From: JBNRMR01 sp050942895
GTDB lineage: Bacteria; Bacillota; Clostridia; Christensenellales; UBA1750
Direction of reading: 5' to 3'
Assembly (NCBI GenBank): GCA_050942895.1
Contig: JBMNOE010000002.1
Location: 124,001 to 188,000, forward strand
DNA length: 64,000 nt
Numbering within the stretch: position 1 is the stretch's first letter; each line of letters starts with the position of its first letter. Shown piece by piece: positions 24,341 through 34,051 of this stretch. The position numbers and the translations under genes are program-made. The notes beneath the pieces were generated by a model. The model was given only the letters and a program-made list of their open reading frames with translations, did no database searches and was not told the DNA's origin.

Positions 24341-26300
24341 CCACGCTCACCTGCCTTTCAAAGGAATCCTCCCGGTTAAAGTCCGCATGTTTGCTGATAT
24401 ACTGCTTTCGCGGCTCCACCTTGTCGCCCAAGAGTATGGTCACCAGCCTGTCCGCCTCGGCGGCGTCGTCCAAAGTTATGCGCATCAAAGAACGGTTCTG
24501 GGGGCTTAGCGTCGTCTCCCAGAGCTGCTCCGGGTTCATCTCGCCAAGGCCCTTGTACCGCTGGATGGAATAACCCTTGCCTATCTTCTTTATGGCTGCG
24601 CCAAGCTGCTTGTCGTCATAGGCGTAGACCTCCTTATTGCCCTTTGAAACCTTGTAAAGGGGGGGCATGCCGATGTAAATATGGCCCTGAGACACCAACG
24701 GCTTCATATACCGGAAGAAGAAGGCCAGTAATATGGCTCTTATATGGGCGCCGTCCTGGTCGGCGTCGGAGAGTATGACCACCTTATCGTATTTTAGGCC
24801 CTTGATGTCGAAATCACGGTCAAGTCCGGTGCCAAGGGCGGTTATTATTGATCTGAACTCCTCATTTGCAAGCACCTGGTCAATCTGCTTTTTTTCGGCG
24901 TTCAAAGGTTTCCCCCTCAAAGGCAGTATGGCCTGAAAACGCCTGTCCCTCCCCTGCTTGGCGCTGCCGCCCGCGCTGTCGCCCTCGACGATAAACAGCT
25001 CGTTCTGCTTGGCGTTTTTTCCGGTGCAGCTTGAAAGCTTGCCCACCAAAGCCGCTGTTTCCAGTGTGGATTTAGCCCTTGCCACGTCCTTCGCCTTGCG
25101 TGCGGCTTCCCTCACCTTCGCCGCCTGCACAGCCTTGCCCACTATTATCTGCGCCGTCTGCGCATTCCTGAGATCATCCAAAAAGAGCATCAGCGTCTCG
25201 GAGATGATCGATTCCACTATGGGCCGCACCTCGCTGTTGCCCAGCTTGCCCTTTGTCTGCCCCTCAAACTGGGGGTTTATAACCTGGCAGGCCAAAACGG
25301 CAGTCATGCCCTCGCGGAAATCGTCGCCGCTTAAGTTGCCGTCCTTGTCCTTGAGGACGCCGTTTTTGCGGGAGTAGTCGTTCAGCACCTTTGTCATGGC
25401 GGCCTTCATGCCCGCCTCGTGGCTGCCGCCGTCAGCAGTGGGTATATTGTTCACATATGAAAACAGGGATTCGGTATAGCCGTCTGTGTGCTGAATGGCG
25501 CAGGCGATGTTCACGCCGTCCTTGCTGCCCTCCAGCAAAATCGGCTTTTCAAAAAGCGCGTCCTTGTCGGCGTTCAAGTACAGCACATAGTCTGCGATGC
25601 CGCCGTCGTACTTGTAGTTTTCAATCCTCGCGCCGCCCTTTTGCCGCTCGTCCGCAAAGACTATCGAAATGCCCTTGTTAAGATAGGCCAGCTCACGCAG
25701 CCTTCTGGCAATGCTGTCACCATTGAAAATAGTGCTTTCAAAGACGGTCTTGTCCGGCATGAAGGTGGTCTTCGAGCCATGCTTGCGGGTGTTCCCAACT
25801 TTTTCAAGGGGCCCCTTCGGCACGCCTGACATCATCTTTTTCTTTTCAGAGTCATAATATGAGTGAAACTCCTGGCGGTAATGGCTCCAGTCCTTGTATA
25901 TGTCGATTATCATATAAGAAGAAAGGGCGTTCACCACCGATGCGCCCACCCCATGCAGGCCGCCTGAATATGTGTAGTTGTCGTGGTTGAACTTGCCCCC
26001 TGCATGAAGCTGTGTGTGTATGACCTGCACCGCCGAAACGCCCAACTGCGGGTGGATGTCCACCGGCATTCCCCGGCCGTTATCCTCCACCACTGCGCTG
26101 CCGTCCCTTTGGATGGTCACCTTGACCTCGCTGGCAAAGCCCATGGAAGCCTCGTCGATTGAATTATCCACTATTTCCCACAGCAGATGATGCAGCCCCT
26201 TCAGGTCAGTTGTACCGATATACATACCCGGGCGCTGGCGAACCGCGTCAAGGCCCTCCAGCACCTGGATATCTTTTGCTTCATACGTTCCTTTTGGCAT
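24333..26300 (-). CDS. Type IIA DNA topoisomerase subunit B (ParE/GyrB-like)
   Basis: The 655-residue ATPase subunit shows the GHKL site (IVDNSIDEA, VEDNGRGMPV, GGLHGVGASVVNALS), the transducer and the Toprim metal site (VEGDSAGGSAKQGRD and SDADQDGAHIR), ending with RYKGLGEMNPEQLW. The opening in which DLKGLHHLLWEIVDN follows PGMYIG resembles ParE-type proteins, where GyrB usually reads GLHHLVYE; the call between the two is not secure. It heads the two-gene operon, with GGGGAGG upstream of the ATG. Confidence 0.93.
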   Translation of the reverse strand: MPKGTYEAKDIQVLEGLDAVRQRPGMYIGTTDLKGLHHLLWEIVDNSIDEASMGFASEVKVTIQRDGSAVVEDNGRGMPVDIHPQLGVSAVQVIHTQLHAGGKFNHDNYTYSGGLHGVGASVVNALSSYMIIDIYKDWSHYRQEFHSYYDSEKKKMMSGVPKGPLEKVGNTRKHGSKTTFMPDKTVFESTIFNGDSIARRLRELAYLNKGISIVFADERQKGGARIENYKYDGGIADYVLYLNADKDALFEKPILLEGSKDGVNIACAIQHTDGYTESLFSYVNNIPTADGGSHEAGMKAAMTKVLNDYSRKNGVLKDKDGNLSGDDFREGMTAVLACQVINPQFEGQTKGKLGNSEVRPIVESIISETLMLFLDDLRNAQTAQIIVGKAVQAAKVREAARKAKDVARAKSTLETAALVGKLSSCTGKNAKQNELFIVEGDSAGGSAKQGRDRRFQAILPLRGKPLNAEKKQIDQVLANEEFRSIITALGTGLDRDFDIKGLKYDKVVILSDADQDGAHIRAILLAFFFRYMKPLVSQGHIYIGMPPLYKVSKGNKEVYAYDDKQLGAAIKKIGKGYSIQRYKGLGEMNPEQLWETTLSPQNRSLMRITLDDAAEADRLVTILLGDKVEPRKQYISKHADFNREDSFERQVSVDG

Positions 26301-26692
26301 CTAAATAATAACCTCCCCGGGGCTTTAACTGGAATTTTGTCAAGAAACATGATAACACATATGTTCCCCTTTATGCAAATATTAACTGGGTTCTCTTGGA
26401 AAAAGCAGGCTGTTGTGTTATGCTCGTACTATTCGTAGGGCGCTGATCAATTAAACCCGAAATGCATTAAACCCGGCTTATACCCGCAATCCACGCATGT
26501 TGTTAAGCTCTGCGGCGGCCAGATGTCCTCTCGCCGCAAGCATGGTGTATTCTTCCATGCAAGTCATGAAAAAATTCATTAGGACGAAAAGCAAAGCTCT
26601 GAAAGCCCAAATCCGCAAGGACGGCTTAGAACGTTTTAGCATAAAAAGCCGCCCCGTAAAGGGCGGTAAAATAAAAAGCCGGAGGTTTCTAT
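26301..26692. other. Intergenic region, no gene seen
   Basis: About 390 bp between the divergent topoisomerase and acetyltransferase genes. An 82-codon plus-strand frame (26497-26745) overlaps the acetyltransferase start, has an implausible composition and lacks a ribosome site. A small hairpin (GCCGCCC with GGGCGG near 26649-26665) lies just before the acetyltransferase gene. Nothing else is supported. Confidence 0.5.
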
Positions 26693-27232
26693 ATGCGTTA
26701 TTTTCGCAAAATCCCCGGAGAGCGGCTATATCTCTCTCCGCTTGACGTCGACGACACGGGAATCCATACCAGATGGGCGGAATGGATGAACGATAAAACC
26801 GTCGCCGAACACTATGGCGGCCATCACAATCTCGTAACGCTGTCGAGCGCAAAAAAGACTCTTGAGGAGCTAAAGGGATACCGTTTCGCCATAATACTCC
26901 TTGACGGCGACGTATTGATCGGCCACATCAGCCTGCACGACATCGACCACCTCAACCGTAACGCCTTCCTTGGCATTTTTATCGGCGATGAGAAGCACCG
27001 GGGCAAGGGCTACGGCGGCGAGGCTGTCCGGTTGGTCCTCGATTACGGATTCAAAACGCTGAATCTTCACAGCATCATGCTTTCCGTCCACGCGGATAAT
27101 TACGCCGGCATTGCCTGCTATAAGAAGGTGGGTTTCCGGGAGGCCGGGCGGCGGCGCGAGTGGATATTCAAACACGGAAAGTACTTCGACAAGATTTACA
27201 TGGACATACTGGCGCACGAGTTTGGGGAGTAG
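26693..27232 (+). CDS. GNAT-family N-acetyltransferase (RimJ/RimL type)
   Basis: The 179-residue protein opens with the RimL-like block GERLYLSPLDVDD and contains the acetyl-CoA loop in HRGKGYGGEAVRLVLDYGF, then NLHSIMLSVHADNYAGIACYKKVGF, the usual GNAT C-terminal half. It transfers an acetyl group to an amine; ribosomal protein N-termini, spermidine or small molecules are all possible. GGAGGT stands 6 bp before the ATG. It is alone, with a terminator at 27224-27251 that includes its stop codon. Confidence 0.9.
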   Translation: MRYFRKIPGERLYLSPLDVDDTGIHTRWAEWMNDKTVAEHYGGHHNLVTLSSAKKTLEELKGYRFAIILLDGDVLIGHISLHDIDHLNRNAFLGIFIGDEKHRGKGYGGEAVRLVLDYGFKTLNLHSIMLSVHADNYAGIACYKKVGFREAGRRREWIFKHGKYFDKIYMDILAHEFGE

Positions 27233-27251
27233 GAAATTGCTCCCACTCCCC
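27224..27251 (+). terminator. Terminator between the convergent acetyltransferase and argF genes
   Basis: GGGGAGT (27224-27230) pairs with ACTCCCC (27245-27251) and is followed by GTTTTTATTTTTT. The left arm includes the T of the acetyltransferase stop codon. Confidence 0.8.
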
Positions 27252-27270
27252 GTTTTTATTTTTTCTGCTT

Positions 27271-28194
27271 TTAATCCCCCATCAGCGTCACTAAAACCGC
27301 CTTCTGGGCATGGAGCCTGTTCTCCGCTTCCTCGAAGATCTCTCCGGCGTGGGCCTCGAACATCTCCGCGCTGATCTCCTCGCCCCTGTGGGCAGGCAGA
27401 CAGTGCTGTACGATAGCGCCCGCATTGGCGACCGACATCAGCTTTTCGTCCACTATATAGCCCTCGAAGGCGATTTTGCGTCTTTCCGTCTCCGCCTCCT
27501 GCCCCATGGACGTCCAAACGTCCGTCACCACCACGTCGGCGCCCTCTGCGGCATCCAGCGGTTTGTCTGTCAGCAGGAAGTTTTCCCCGCATTCCTTAGC
27601 GAATTTCAGCACTATCTCCGCCGGCTCATAGCCCTTAGGCGAGGCGCAGGCCACCTTCATGCCCATTTTCAGCCCGCCGATAATAAGGCTGTTGGCCATA
27701 TTATTTCCATCGCCGATAAAGCACAGCTTTTTCCCATCAAGGCTCTTTAGATATTCTCTCATCGTCATCAGATCCGCCAGCACCTGGCAGGGATGAAAAA
27801 GATCCGTCAGGCCGTTTATCACCGGTATGCTGCCATGTTTCGCCAGCTTTTCCACCAGCTCCTGGTCGAAGGTGCGTATCATTATGCCGTCGATATATCT
27901 GGAAAGCACCCGGGCGGTGTCCTCCACAGGCTCGCCCCGGCCCATCTGCAGTTCCTTGCCGTTCAAATGAAGCGCATGGCCGCCAAGCTGATACATGCCC
28001 GCCTCGAAGGACACCCGCGTTCTGGTGGACGATTTATCAAATATCATGCCCAGGGTCTTTCCCTTGAGATGTTGATGCTCCCTGCCGGCCTTCTTATCGG
28101 CCTTCAAAATGTCTGCAAGGCCCAAAATCTGCGTTATTTCTTCCTTGGAGTAATCCAGCAATGTCAAAAGATGCTTATTTTTCGTTTCTTTCAT
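27271..28194 (-). CDS. argF: Ornithine carbamoyltransferase
   Basis: The ATG at 28194 follows GGAGAGG and gives 307 residues starting MKETKNKHLLTLLDYSKEEI. Carbamoyl-phosphate binding STRTR (in DKSSTRTRVSFEAG), the HPCQVLADL block, and the ornithine-binding DVWTSMGQE and HCLPAHRG motifs are complete. The enzyme makes citrulline from ornithine and carbamoyl phosphate. It is the last gene of the arginine operon, about 130 bp after argD, in a gap that holds a copy of the dispersed GC-rich motif. The biosynthetic role (argF rather than arcB) follows from context. Confidence 0.95.
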   Translation of the reverse strand: MKETKNKHLLTLLDYSKEEITQILGLADILKADKKAGREHQHLKGKTLGMIFDKSSTRTRVSFEAGMYQLGGHALHLNGKELQMGRGEPVEDTARVLSRYIDGIMIRTFDQELVEKLAKHGSIPVINGLTDLFHPCQVLADLMTMREYLKSLDGKKLCFIGDGNNMANSLIIGGLKMGMKVACASPKGYEPAEIVLKFAKECGENFLLTDKPLDAAEGADVVVTDVWTSMGQEAETERRKIAFEGYIVDEKLMSVANAGAIVQHCLPAHRGEEISAEMFEAHAGEIFEEAENRLHAQKAVLVTLMGD

Positions 28195-28290
28195 TTTTCC
28201 TCTCCTGTTTGGCAAATATGTGAAAGGCTCGGTGATCCTGAAAGGCCGCGTGGGAGGAAAAGCTCCTTGCCGGAAGGCAAGGGGTTTTCC

Positions 28291-28316
28291 GTGGGTGGGT
28301 GGGGCCCCCAGGCGAT
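28291..28316 (+). repeat. Copy of the dispersed GC-rich intergenic motif
   Basis: GTGGGTGGGTGGGGCCCCC between argF and argD resembles the elements at 7021 and 36369. An AAGGGGTTTT segment just before it also recurs at about 40331. Confidence 0.55.
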
Positions 28317-28326
28317 GTTAAAACAG

Positions 28327-29511
28327 TCAATCCTGTTGAAGGGCCTTTGAAAGCGCCGCAAGCCCCTTGTCTATCTCATCGTATGTTATCGTCAGCGGAG
28401 GCAATAGCCTCACCTTCGCCTTTGCCGTCAGCAACAGCACCCCATAGCCGATTCCTCTGTTCACAACATCCGCCGCCGTCGCCGCAAAATCCTCATCCAG
28501 CTCCACGCCGATCATAAGGCCCATGCCTGAAACAGTCTTCACATTCCTCATACCTTTTATCTTCCGGGAAATATATGCGCCCTTTTCCTTCACTTCAGCC
28601 AAAAACTCATCGTCCATTCTGGAAAGCACCTGCACAGCACCGGCGCAGGCGATGGGATTTCCTCCAAAAGTGGTAGCATGATCCCCCGCCGTCAGCGCGC
28701 CCTTCGCCTTTTCGTTAAACAAAACCGCCCCCAAAGGCAGCCCGCCGCCGATTCCCTTTGCCGAAGTCACGATATCCGGGCTTATTCCCGCCTGCATGAA
28801 GCAAAAAAGACTCCCCGTTCTTCCTGCGCCGGTCTGCACCTCGTCAATTATCAGCAGTATATCCCGCTTTGAGCATTCATCCGCAAGGGCCTTCACAAAA
28901 TCATCCGCAAGAGGCAAAACGCCGCCCTCGCCCTGGATCAGCTCTACCATCACCGCGCAGACGCTACCATCCATCTTCGCTTTCACATCATCGATATCAT
29001 TCGCATCCGCAAATATAAACCCTTCGGTGAATGGAAAAAAGTAATTATGGAAAACATCCTGTCCGGTGGCGGAAAGGGTTGTCACAGTCCTGCCATGGAA
29101 GGAGTTGTTAAGGGAAATCACATTGCTCCTGCCCCCGCCATACTTCATGAAGCTATACTTTCTTGCCGCCTTGATTGCGCCCTCATTTGCCTCGGCGCCG
29201 CTGTTGCAGAAGAAAACCTTGCTCATCCCCGTCTTTTCGCAAAGGATCTGCGCCGCATCGATGCATGGCTTTGTGTAGTAAAGGTTTGACATATGCTGAA
29301 CCTTGCCCAACTGGTCAGTGATCGCCTTCTGCCAGCTTTCATCGGCAAAACCCAGGCTGTTCACGCCGATTCCGCTGGTGAAGTCGATGTATTCATTGCC
29401 GTCAAAGTCCCAAAGCGTGGCGTTTTTACCGTGGGATACCGCCACCGGAAAACGGTTATATGTGTGCAGCACATATTGATCATCCCGCTTTTTTATCGAA
29501 TCAAAAACCAT
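28327..29511 (-). CDS. argD: Acetylornithine aminotransferase
   Basis: The ATG at 29511 follows AAAGGAGGAG and gives 394 residues. It is a class III PLP aminotransferase: SGAEANEGAIKAARKY, the SFHGRT loop, IIDEVQTGAGRTG, and the PLP-binding lysine in TSAKGIGGGLPLGA. It converts N-acetylglutamate semialdehyde to N-acetylornithine. The reading frame overlaps the end of argB only in its unused upstream extension. Position between argB and argF supports the assignment over other class III enzymes. Confidence 0.95.
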   Translation of the reverse strand: MVFDSIKKRDDQYVLHTYNRFPVAVSHGKNATLWDFDGNEYIDFTSGIGVNSLGFADESWQKAITDQLGKVQHMSNLYYTKPCIDAAQILCEKTGMSKVFFCNSGAEANEGAIKAARKYSFMKYGGGRSNVISLNNSFHGRTVTTLSATGQDVFHNYFFPFTEGFIFADANDIDDVKAKMDGSVCAVMVELIQGEGGVLPLADDFVKALADECSKRDILLIIDEVQTGAGRTGSLFCFMQAGISPDIVTSAKGIGGGLPLGAVLFNEKAKGALTAGDHATTFGGNPIACAGAVQVLSRMDDEFLAEVKEKGAYISRKIKGMRNVKTVSGMGLMIGVELDEDFAATAADVVNRGIGYGVLLLTAKAKVRLLPPLTITYDEIDKGLAALSKALQQD

Positions 29512-29549
29512 CTTTTCTCCTCCTTTGCCCGCTTGCCTTTTAAATATAA

Positions 29550-30419
29550 TCACAGAGTTATCATCGTGCCGATGCCCTCGTTTGAAAACATCTCTATCAA
29601 TATCGAGTGGGGCACCCGGCCGTCGATCATGACCGCCTTTTTTACGCCCTCGCGCAAAGCCTTTTCAAGGCCCTTCACCTTTGGGATCATCCCTCCGCTT
29701 ATAACGCCGCTTTCGATAAGCCCTTTAAGCTCGCTCACCTTCACCGAGGGAATAAGCGTCTTTTCATCCCTTATATCCCTCATCAGCCCCCTTATATCCG
29801 TTAAGGTGATTATGTTCTCCGCCTTCAGCGCCGAGGCGATCTCCGTGGCGGCGGTGTCGGCGTTTATGTTATACGCGCTTCCCCCGCAGCCTGCCCCAAC
29901 CGTTGCAATTACTGGTATATAGCCGTTTTTAAGGGCATTTTCTATCACATCTGTTTCTATGCTTGTGATATCGCCCACAAAACCCAGGTCATTTTCGCCT
30001 TCCAGCTTTTTTGCCTTTATCATGCCGCCGTCGATGCCGCAAAGGCCCACAGCCTTGCCCCCCAGCCTTCCTATGAGCGAAACAAGGTCCTTGTTGGTCT
30101 TGCCGGAAAGCACCATCTGGACGACTTCCATCGTCTTTTCATCGGTGTAGCGCAGCCCGTCTATGAACTTGGATTCGATCCCCAGCCGGTTTAGCATTCC
30201 GCTTATCTCCGGACCGCCGCCGTGCACCAGCACAACTTTTATCCCCACCAGTGAAAGCAGCACTATGTCGCTCATCACCGCTTCCTTAAGCTCGTCATTC
30301 ACCATGGCATTGCCGCCGTATTTGACCACGACCACCTTCCCCGCATATTTTTGTATATAGGGCAGGGCTGCAGTCAGCACCTGTGCGCGGATATCGTCGC
30401 CTATATGGATAAAGTTCAT
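29550..30419 (-). CDS. argB: Acetylglutamate kinase
   Basis: The 289-residue kinase of the amino-acid kinase fold shows VVKYGGNAM, VLVHGGGPEISGML, and the end of the substrate and ATP site NINADTAATEIASALKAE. It phosphorylates N-acetylglutamate. The N-terminal extension of about 20 residues (before VVVKYGGN) is of the kind found in arginine-feedback-inhibited hexameric enzymes, so feedback control is plausible. GGAGGAG lies 5 bp before the ATG. It lies 16 bp after argJ. Confidence 0.95.
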   Translation of the reverse strand: MNFIHIGDDIRAQVLTAALPYIQKYAGKVVVVKYGGNAMVNDELKEAVMSDIVLLSLVGIKVVLVHGGGPEISGMLNRLGIESKFIDGLRYTDEKTMEVVQMVLSGKTNKDLVSLIGRLGGKAVGLCGIDGGMIKAKKLEGENDLGFVGDITSIETDVIENALKNGYIPVIATVGAGCGGSAYNINADTAATEIASALKAENIITLTDIRGLMRDIRDEKTLIPSVKVSELKGLIESGVISGGMIPKVKGLEKALREGVKKAVMIDGRVPHSILIEMFSNEGIGTMITL

Positions 30420-30435
30420 TGCATCTCCTCCGTTT

Positions 30436-31659
30436 TTATGTCCTGTAATCGCCGTTTATCTTGACATAATCATATGTAAGGTCGCAGCCCCATGCGGTGG
30501 CAGAGCCTTCTCCTTGGCCCATGTCGATGTCTATCCTTATTTCCTTCGCGGCCAGCACATCCGCGGCCTTTTCCTCGCTGAAGGGAACGCCCGCGCCGTT
30601 TTTGCAGACATCTACCTTCCCGCCCTCAGACGAAAGGGCGACGCTGATTTTATCCACAGCGAAATCCCCCGGAGTGTAGCCGATGGCGCAGAGTATGCGC
30701 CCCCAGTTGGCGTCCTGGCCGAACATGGCGGTTTTCACAAGACTGGATGTTATGACCGACTTTGAAATATCCACCGCCAGCTGCTTTGAAGGCGCGTTAT
30801 TAACTGCGCACTCCAGCAGCTTTGTCGCCCCCTCGCCATCCGCGGCGATCATCATCGACAGCGCCTTTGAGGCCTCGAACAGCATCTCCTTAAAGGCTTC
30901 AAAATCCTCGCCCTCATTTTCGATCAAAGGGTTTTCAGCAAGGCCGCTGGCCATTATAGACACCATATCATTTGTAGATGTGTCGCCGTCCACGCTGATC
31001 ATGTTAAAGGTGTCGCCGGCCACCTGGGACAGCGCCTTTTGCAGCATTTTGGGCGCTATGTTCACATCGCTGGTGATGAAGCAGAGCATCGTCGCCATGT
31101 TGGGGTGAATCATCCCCGAACCCTTTGCCATGGCCCCCAGCTTCACGGTTTTCCCGCCGATCTGCCGGCTTAAGGCGATTTCCTTGGGCGAAAGGTCTGT
31201 GGTCATTATGGCCATTGCAGCGTCCGTTGCGCCGCCATCACTCAAATTTCCCTTGAGCATTTCAATTCCCTTTTCGATGGGGCTTATGTCAAGGCTCTGG
31301 CCGATCACGCCCGTGGAAGCGACGATTATATCGCCGGGGGCTATGCCGAAAGCCTTGGCGGTCATATCGCACATGGCCTGGGCCTTTTCGATGCCGTCGG
31401 CGTTGCAGGTGTTGGCATTGCCGCTGTTGCATATGACGGCTTTCGCCCTTCCGTCACTTATGTTCTGCCTGGTCACGGTTATCGGCGCGCCGTAGACTTT
31501 GTTTTGTGTGTAAACAGCAGCCGCAGCGCAGTCAACTTTGCTTAAGATAACCGCCAGATCCTTCTTCTGCTGGTTTTTGCGGATTCCGCAGTGGACGCCT
31601 CCTGCCAAAAATCCCTTTGGCCCGCAGACCCCGCCGTTTATTTTCTCAATATTCTTCAT
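30436..31659 (-). CDS. argJ: Bifunctional glutamate N-acetyltransferase / ornithine acetyltransferase
   Basis: The enzyme recycles the acetyl group from N-acetylornithine to glutamate and may also use acetyl-CoA. The proenzyme cleaves itself at the Ala-Thr bond in HPNMATMLCF; GSGMIHPN and the N-terminal INGGVCGPKGF are typical. I prefer the ATG at 31659, which has GGAGAAGG upstream (407 residues); an ATG at 31677 overlaps the argC stop as ATGA but has no ribosome site. A dedicated argA or argE is not seen in the operon, fitting a cyclic, argJ-based pathway. Confidence 0.95.
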   Translation of the reverse strand: MKNIEKINGGVCGPKGFLAGGVHCGIRKNQQKKDLAVILSKVDCAAAAVYTQNKVYGAPITVTRQNISDGRAKAVICNSGNANTCNADGIEKAQAMCDMTAKAFGIAPGDIIVASTGVIGQSLDISPIEKGIEMLKGNLSDGGATDAAMAIMTTDLSPKEIALSRQIGGKTVKLGAMAKGSGMIHPNMATMLCFITSDVNIAPKMLQKALSQVAGDTFNMISVDGDTSTNDMVSIMASGLAENPLIENEGEDFEAFKEMLFEASKALSMMIAADGEGATKLLECAVNNAPSKQLAVDISKSVITSSLVKTAMFGQDANWGRILCAIGYTPGDFAVDKISVALSSEGGKVDVCKNGAGVPFSEEKAADVLAAKEIRIDIDMGQGEGSATAWGCDLTYDYVKINGDYRT

Positions 31660-31673
31660 ATCATCCTTCTCCG

Positions 31674-32612
31674 TCATATCAGAGATTTATATTCATCAAT
31701 TCCCAGGGCGATATTCATGCACTGCACCGCCGCCCCGGAAGCGCCCTTGCCCAGATTGTCAAGCACGCTTATGAGTGTCATCTGCTCAGCATTGCCGCAG
31801 ACATATATCTTCATCCGACATGTGCCCTCGATCTCGTTTGCCGCGATAAAGCCTCCACCATTGCCCTCATGCACCGATATCAGCCCATGCCCGGCGTAGC
31901 GGCCGGAAAAAACGTCCAGCATCTCCGCCAGAGATGGTTTTTTCTGCATCAGCGAAACATGCAGCGGCACGCTCACCGCCATGCCGCTGAAAAAGTCGCA
32001 GACGATGGGGTTAAAAAGGGGTTTTTGCGAAATTCCAGTCACATGCTTCATCTCCGGCAGATGCTTGTGGGCAAGGGTCAGGCCGTACTGCCTGGGGCTT
32101 TTCAGCAGCGGGCTGCGGGCTTCGTCCTCATACTCGGCGATCATCTTCTTGCCGCCGCCGCTGTAGCCTGTGATGCTGTGGCACACCAGCGGATAGTCCC
32201 CCGCGATATAGCCCAGCTTCACCAATGGGTACACCAAGGCGCTGAAGCCCGTGGCATGGCAGCCGGGGACAGCTATCCTCTTTGAGGAGGCGATCTTCTC
32301 CCGATGGGCCTTTGAAAGCTCCGGGAAGCCGTAGGCCCAGCCGTCGCTGGTCCTGTGGGCGGTGGAAGCGTCGATTATTATCACATCTTCATTTTCCACC
32401 AGGCTCACAGATTCCTTTGCCGCGTCATCCGGCAGGCAGAGGAACACCGCATCAGCGCTGTTTATAAGCCTTTTGCGCTCGGAAACATCCCTGCGCTTAT
32501 CCTCGTCGATCAAAATCAGCTCTATATCTTCCCGGGGCTGGAGCCTTTCGCGCAGCTTAAGACCCGTAGTCCCTTCCTGCCCGTCGATAAAAACCCTGTA
32601 CTTTTTCAACAT
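31674..32612 (-). CDS. argC: N-acetyl-gamma-glutamyl-phosphate reductase, type 2
   Basis: The 312-residue protein has the shorter type 2 organisation: an N-terminal VFIDGQEGTTGLKLRERL NADP site, the catalytic cysteine in VPGCHATGFSALVYPL, and the GYSGGGKKMIAEYE block. It reduces N-acetylglutamyl phosphate to the semialdehyde. Most firmicutes carry the longer type 1 form (about 345 residues), so the type 2 form is worth noting. GGGGAGGAG lies before the ATG. The gap to argH is 13 bp. Confidence 0.94.
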   Translation of the reverse strand: MLKKYRVFIDGQEGTTGLKLRERLQPREDIELILIDEDKRRDVSERKRLINSADAVFLCLPDDAAKESVSLVENEDVIIIDASTAHRTSDGWAYGFPELSKAHREKIASSKRIAVPGCHATGFSALVYPLVKLGYIAGDYPLVCHSITGYSGGGKKMIAEYEDEARSPLLKSPRQYGLTLAHKHLPEMKHVTGISQKPLFNPIVCDFFSGMAVSVPLHVSLMQKKPSLAEMLDVFSGRYAGHGLISVHEGNGGGFIAANEIEGTCRMKIYVCGNAEQMTLISVLDNLGKGASGAAVQCMNIALGIDEYKSLI

Positions 32613-32625
32613 TTTCGCTCCTCCC

Positions 32626-34029
32626 CTATTTTTTCATATCTTCAAGATTTTTTCTTGCCTGTTTTATCTGCTCCGCCACCATTTCGGGCGCAGGCCCTCC
32701 CTGAACTCCCCGCTGGCGGACGCATTCCATCAGCGAAATGGCGGCAAATATATCTTCTTCAAAAAGAGGGCTGGCTTTTTTATATTCGCCCATCGGCAGC
32801 GTTTCAAGGGTAAGCCCTTTTTCTATGCAAAGGTTCACCAAAGCGCCGGTGATAGCGTAGGCATCCCTGAAGGCCATGCCCTTTTTCACAAGGTAATCGG
32901 CGCAGTCAGTGGCGTTGATGAAGCCCTCCGCAGCGGCCTTCGCCATGTTTTGCGGGTAAAAAGAAGCTTCCCTCAGCATGGGCGCCAACACGTCCAGGCA
33001 GATAAGCGCCGTGTCCACCGCGTCGAATATGGCTTCCTTGTCCTCCTGCATGTCCTTGTTGTAGGTCATGGGCAGGCCCTTCATCATTGTGAGCAGCGTC
33101 ACATTGCTTCCAAAAACTCTGGCGGCCTTGCCGCGGATCAGCTCTGCGCCGTCGGGGTTTTTCTTCTGGGGCATTATGGACGAGCCCGTTGAAAAGCCGT
33201 CCGAAAGGCCCATGAAGCGGAACTCCAAGCTGCACCAGAGGATTATATCCTCCGCCAGACGGGACATGTGCATGGCCAAAATGGAAAGACAGGAGCAAAG
33301 CTCGATCACAAAATCCCTGTCGCTGACGGCGTCCATGCTGTTTTGCGTGACGCCGTTAAAGCCCAGCTTATCGCAGACTGACTGCCTGTCTATTGGGTAG
33401 GTGGTTCCCGCCAGAGCGCCGCTGCCAAGGGGCATTGTAAGAGTCCGCTTTTTGCAGTCGGCAAGCCTTTCAATATCCCGCAGGAACATCCAGGCATAGG
33501 CCATCAGGTGGTGGGCAAGGGTTACCGGCTGGCCCCTTTGCAGGTGGGTGTAGCCGGGCATCACCGTTTCCAGATGCATTTGCGAAACATCACAGAGGGC
33601 CGACACCGCTTCCCCGGCCGCGGAGCTTATCTCGTCCATCCGCTCAGCCAGGTACATCCGTATGTCCAGCGCCACCTGATCATTCCTGCTTCTGGCTGTG
33701 TGCAGCCTTTTGCCGGCGGTGCCGATTCGCTGAGTCAGCGCCTGTTCCACGAATGTGTGTATGTCCTCGGCGGACATGTCGATCTCAAGGCTGCCGTTCA
33801 TTATATCCGTCAAAATCCCTTCAAGCCCGCTCACTATGGCCTTGCTTTCTTCACGGGGAATTATACCCGTTTCCCCCAGCATACGGGCATGGGCGACGGA
33901 GCCCAAAATATCCTGCTTAAACATCCTCTTGTCAAAGCTGATGGATGAATTAAGCTCATTCAGCCTTCCGTCCACATCTCCCGCCAGCCGCCCGAACCAT
34001 AGCTTCTTATTTTCCGCCTTTTCCGCCAT
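32626..34029 (-). CDS. argH: Argininosuccinate lyase
   Basis: The 467-residue lyase splits argininosuccinate into arginine and fumarate, the last step of the pathway. The superfamily signature GSSIMPQKKNPDGAELIRG is complete, as are the N-terminal KLWFGRLAGDVDGRLNELNSS and the THLQRGQPVTLAHHL catalytic histidine block. Length is normal. AAGGAGAGG precedes the ATG. It follows argG by about 20 bp. Confidence 0.96.
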   Translation of the reverse strand: MAEKAENKKLWFGRLAGDVDGRLNELNSSISFDKRMFKQDILGSVAHARMLGETGIIPREESKAIVSGLEGILTDIMNGSLEIDMSAEDIHTFVEQALTQRIGTAGKRLHTARSRNDQVALDIRMYLAERMDEISSAAGEAVSALCDVSQMHLETVMPGYTHLQRGQPVTLAHHLMAYAWMFLRDIERLADCKKRTLTMPLGSGALAGTTYPIDRQSVCDKLGFNGVTQNSMDAVSDRDFVIELCSCLSILAMHMSRLAEDIILWCSLEFRFMGLSDGFSTGSSIMPQKKNPDGAELIRGKAARVFGSNVTLLTMMKGLPMTYNKDMQEDKEAIFDAVDTALICLDVLAPMLREASFYPQNMAKAAAEGFINATDCADYLVKKGMAFRDAYAITGALVNLCIEKGLTLETLPMGEYKKASPLFEEDIFAAISLMECVRQRGVQGGPAPEMVAEQIKQARKNLEDMKK

Positions 34030-34051
34030 TTCCCTCTCCTTGAAAATCCAT

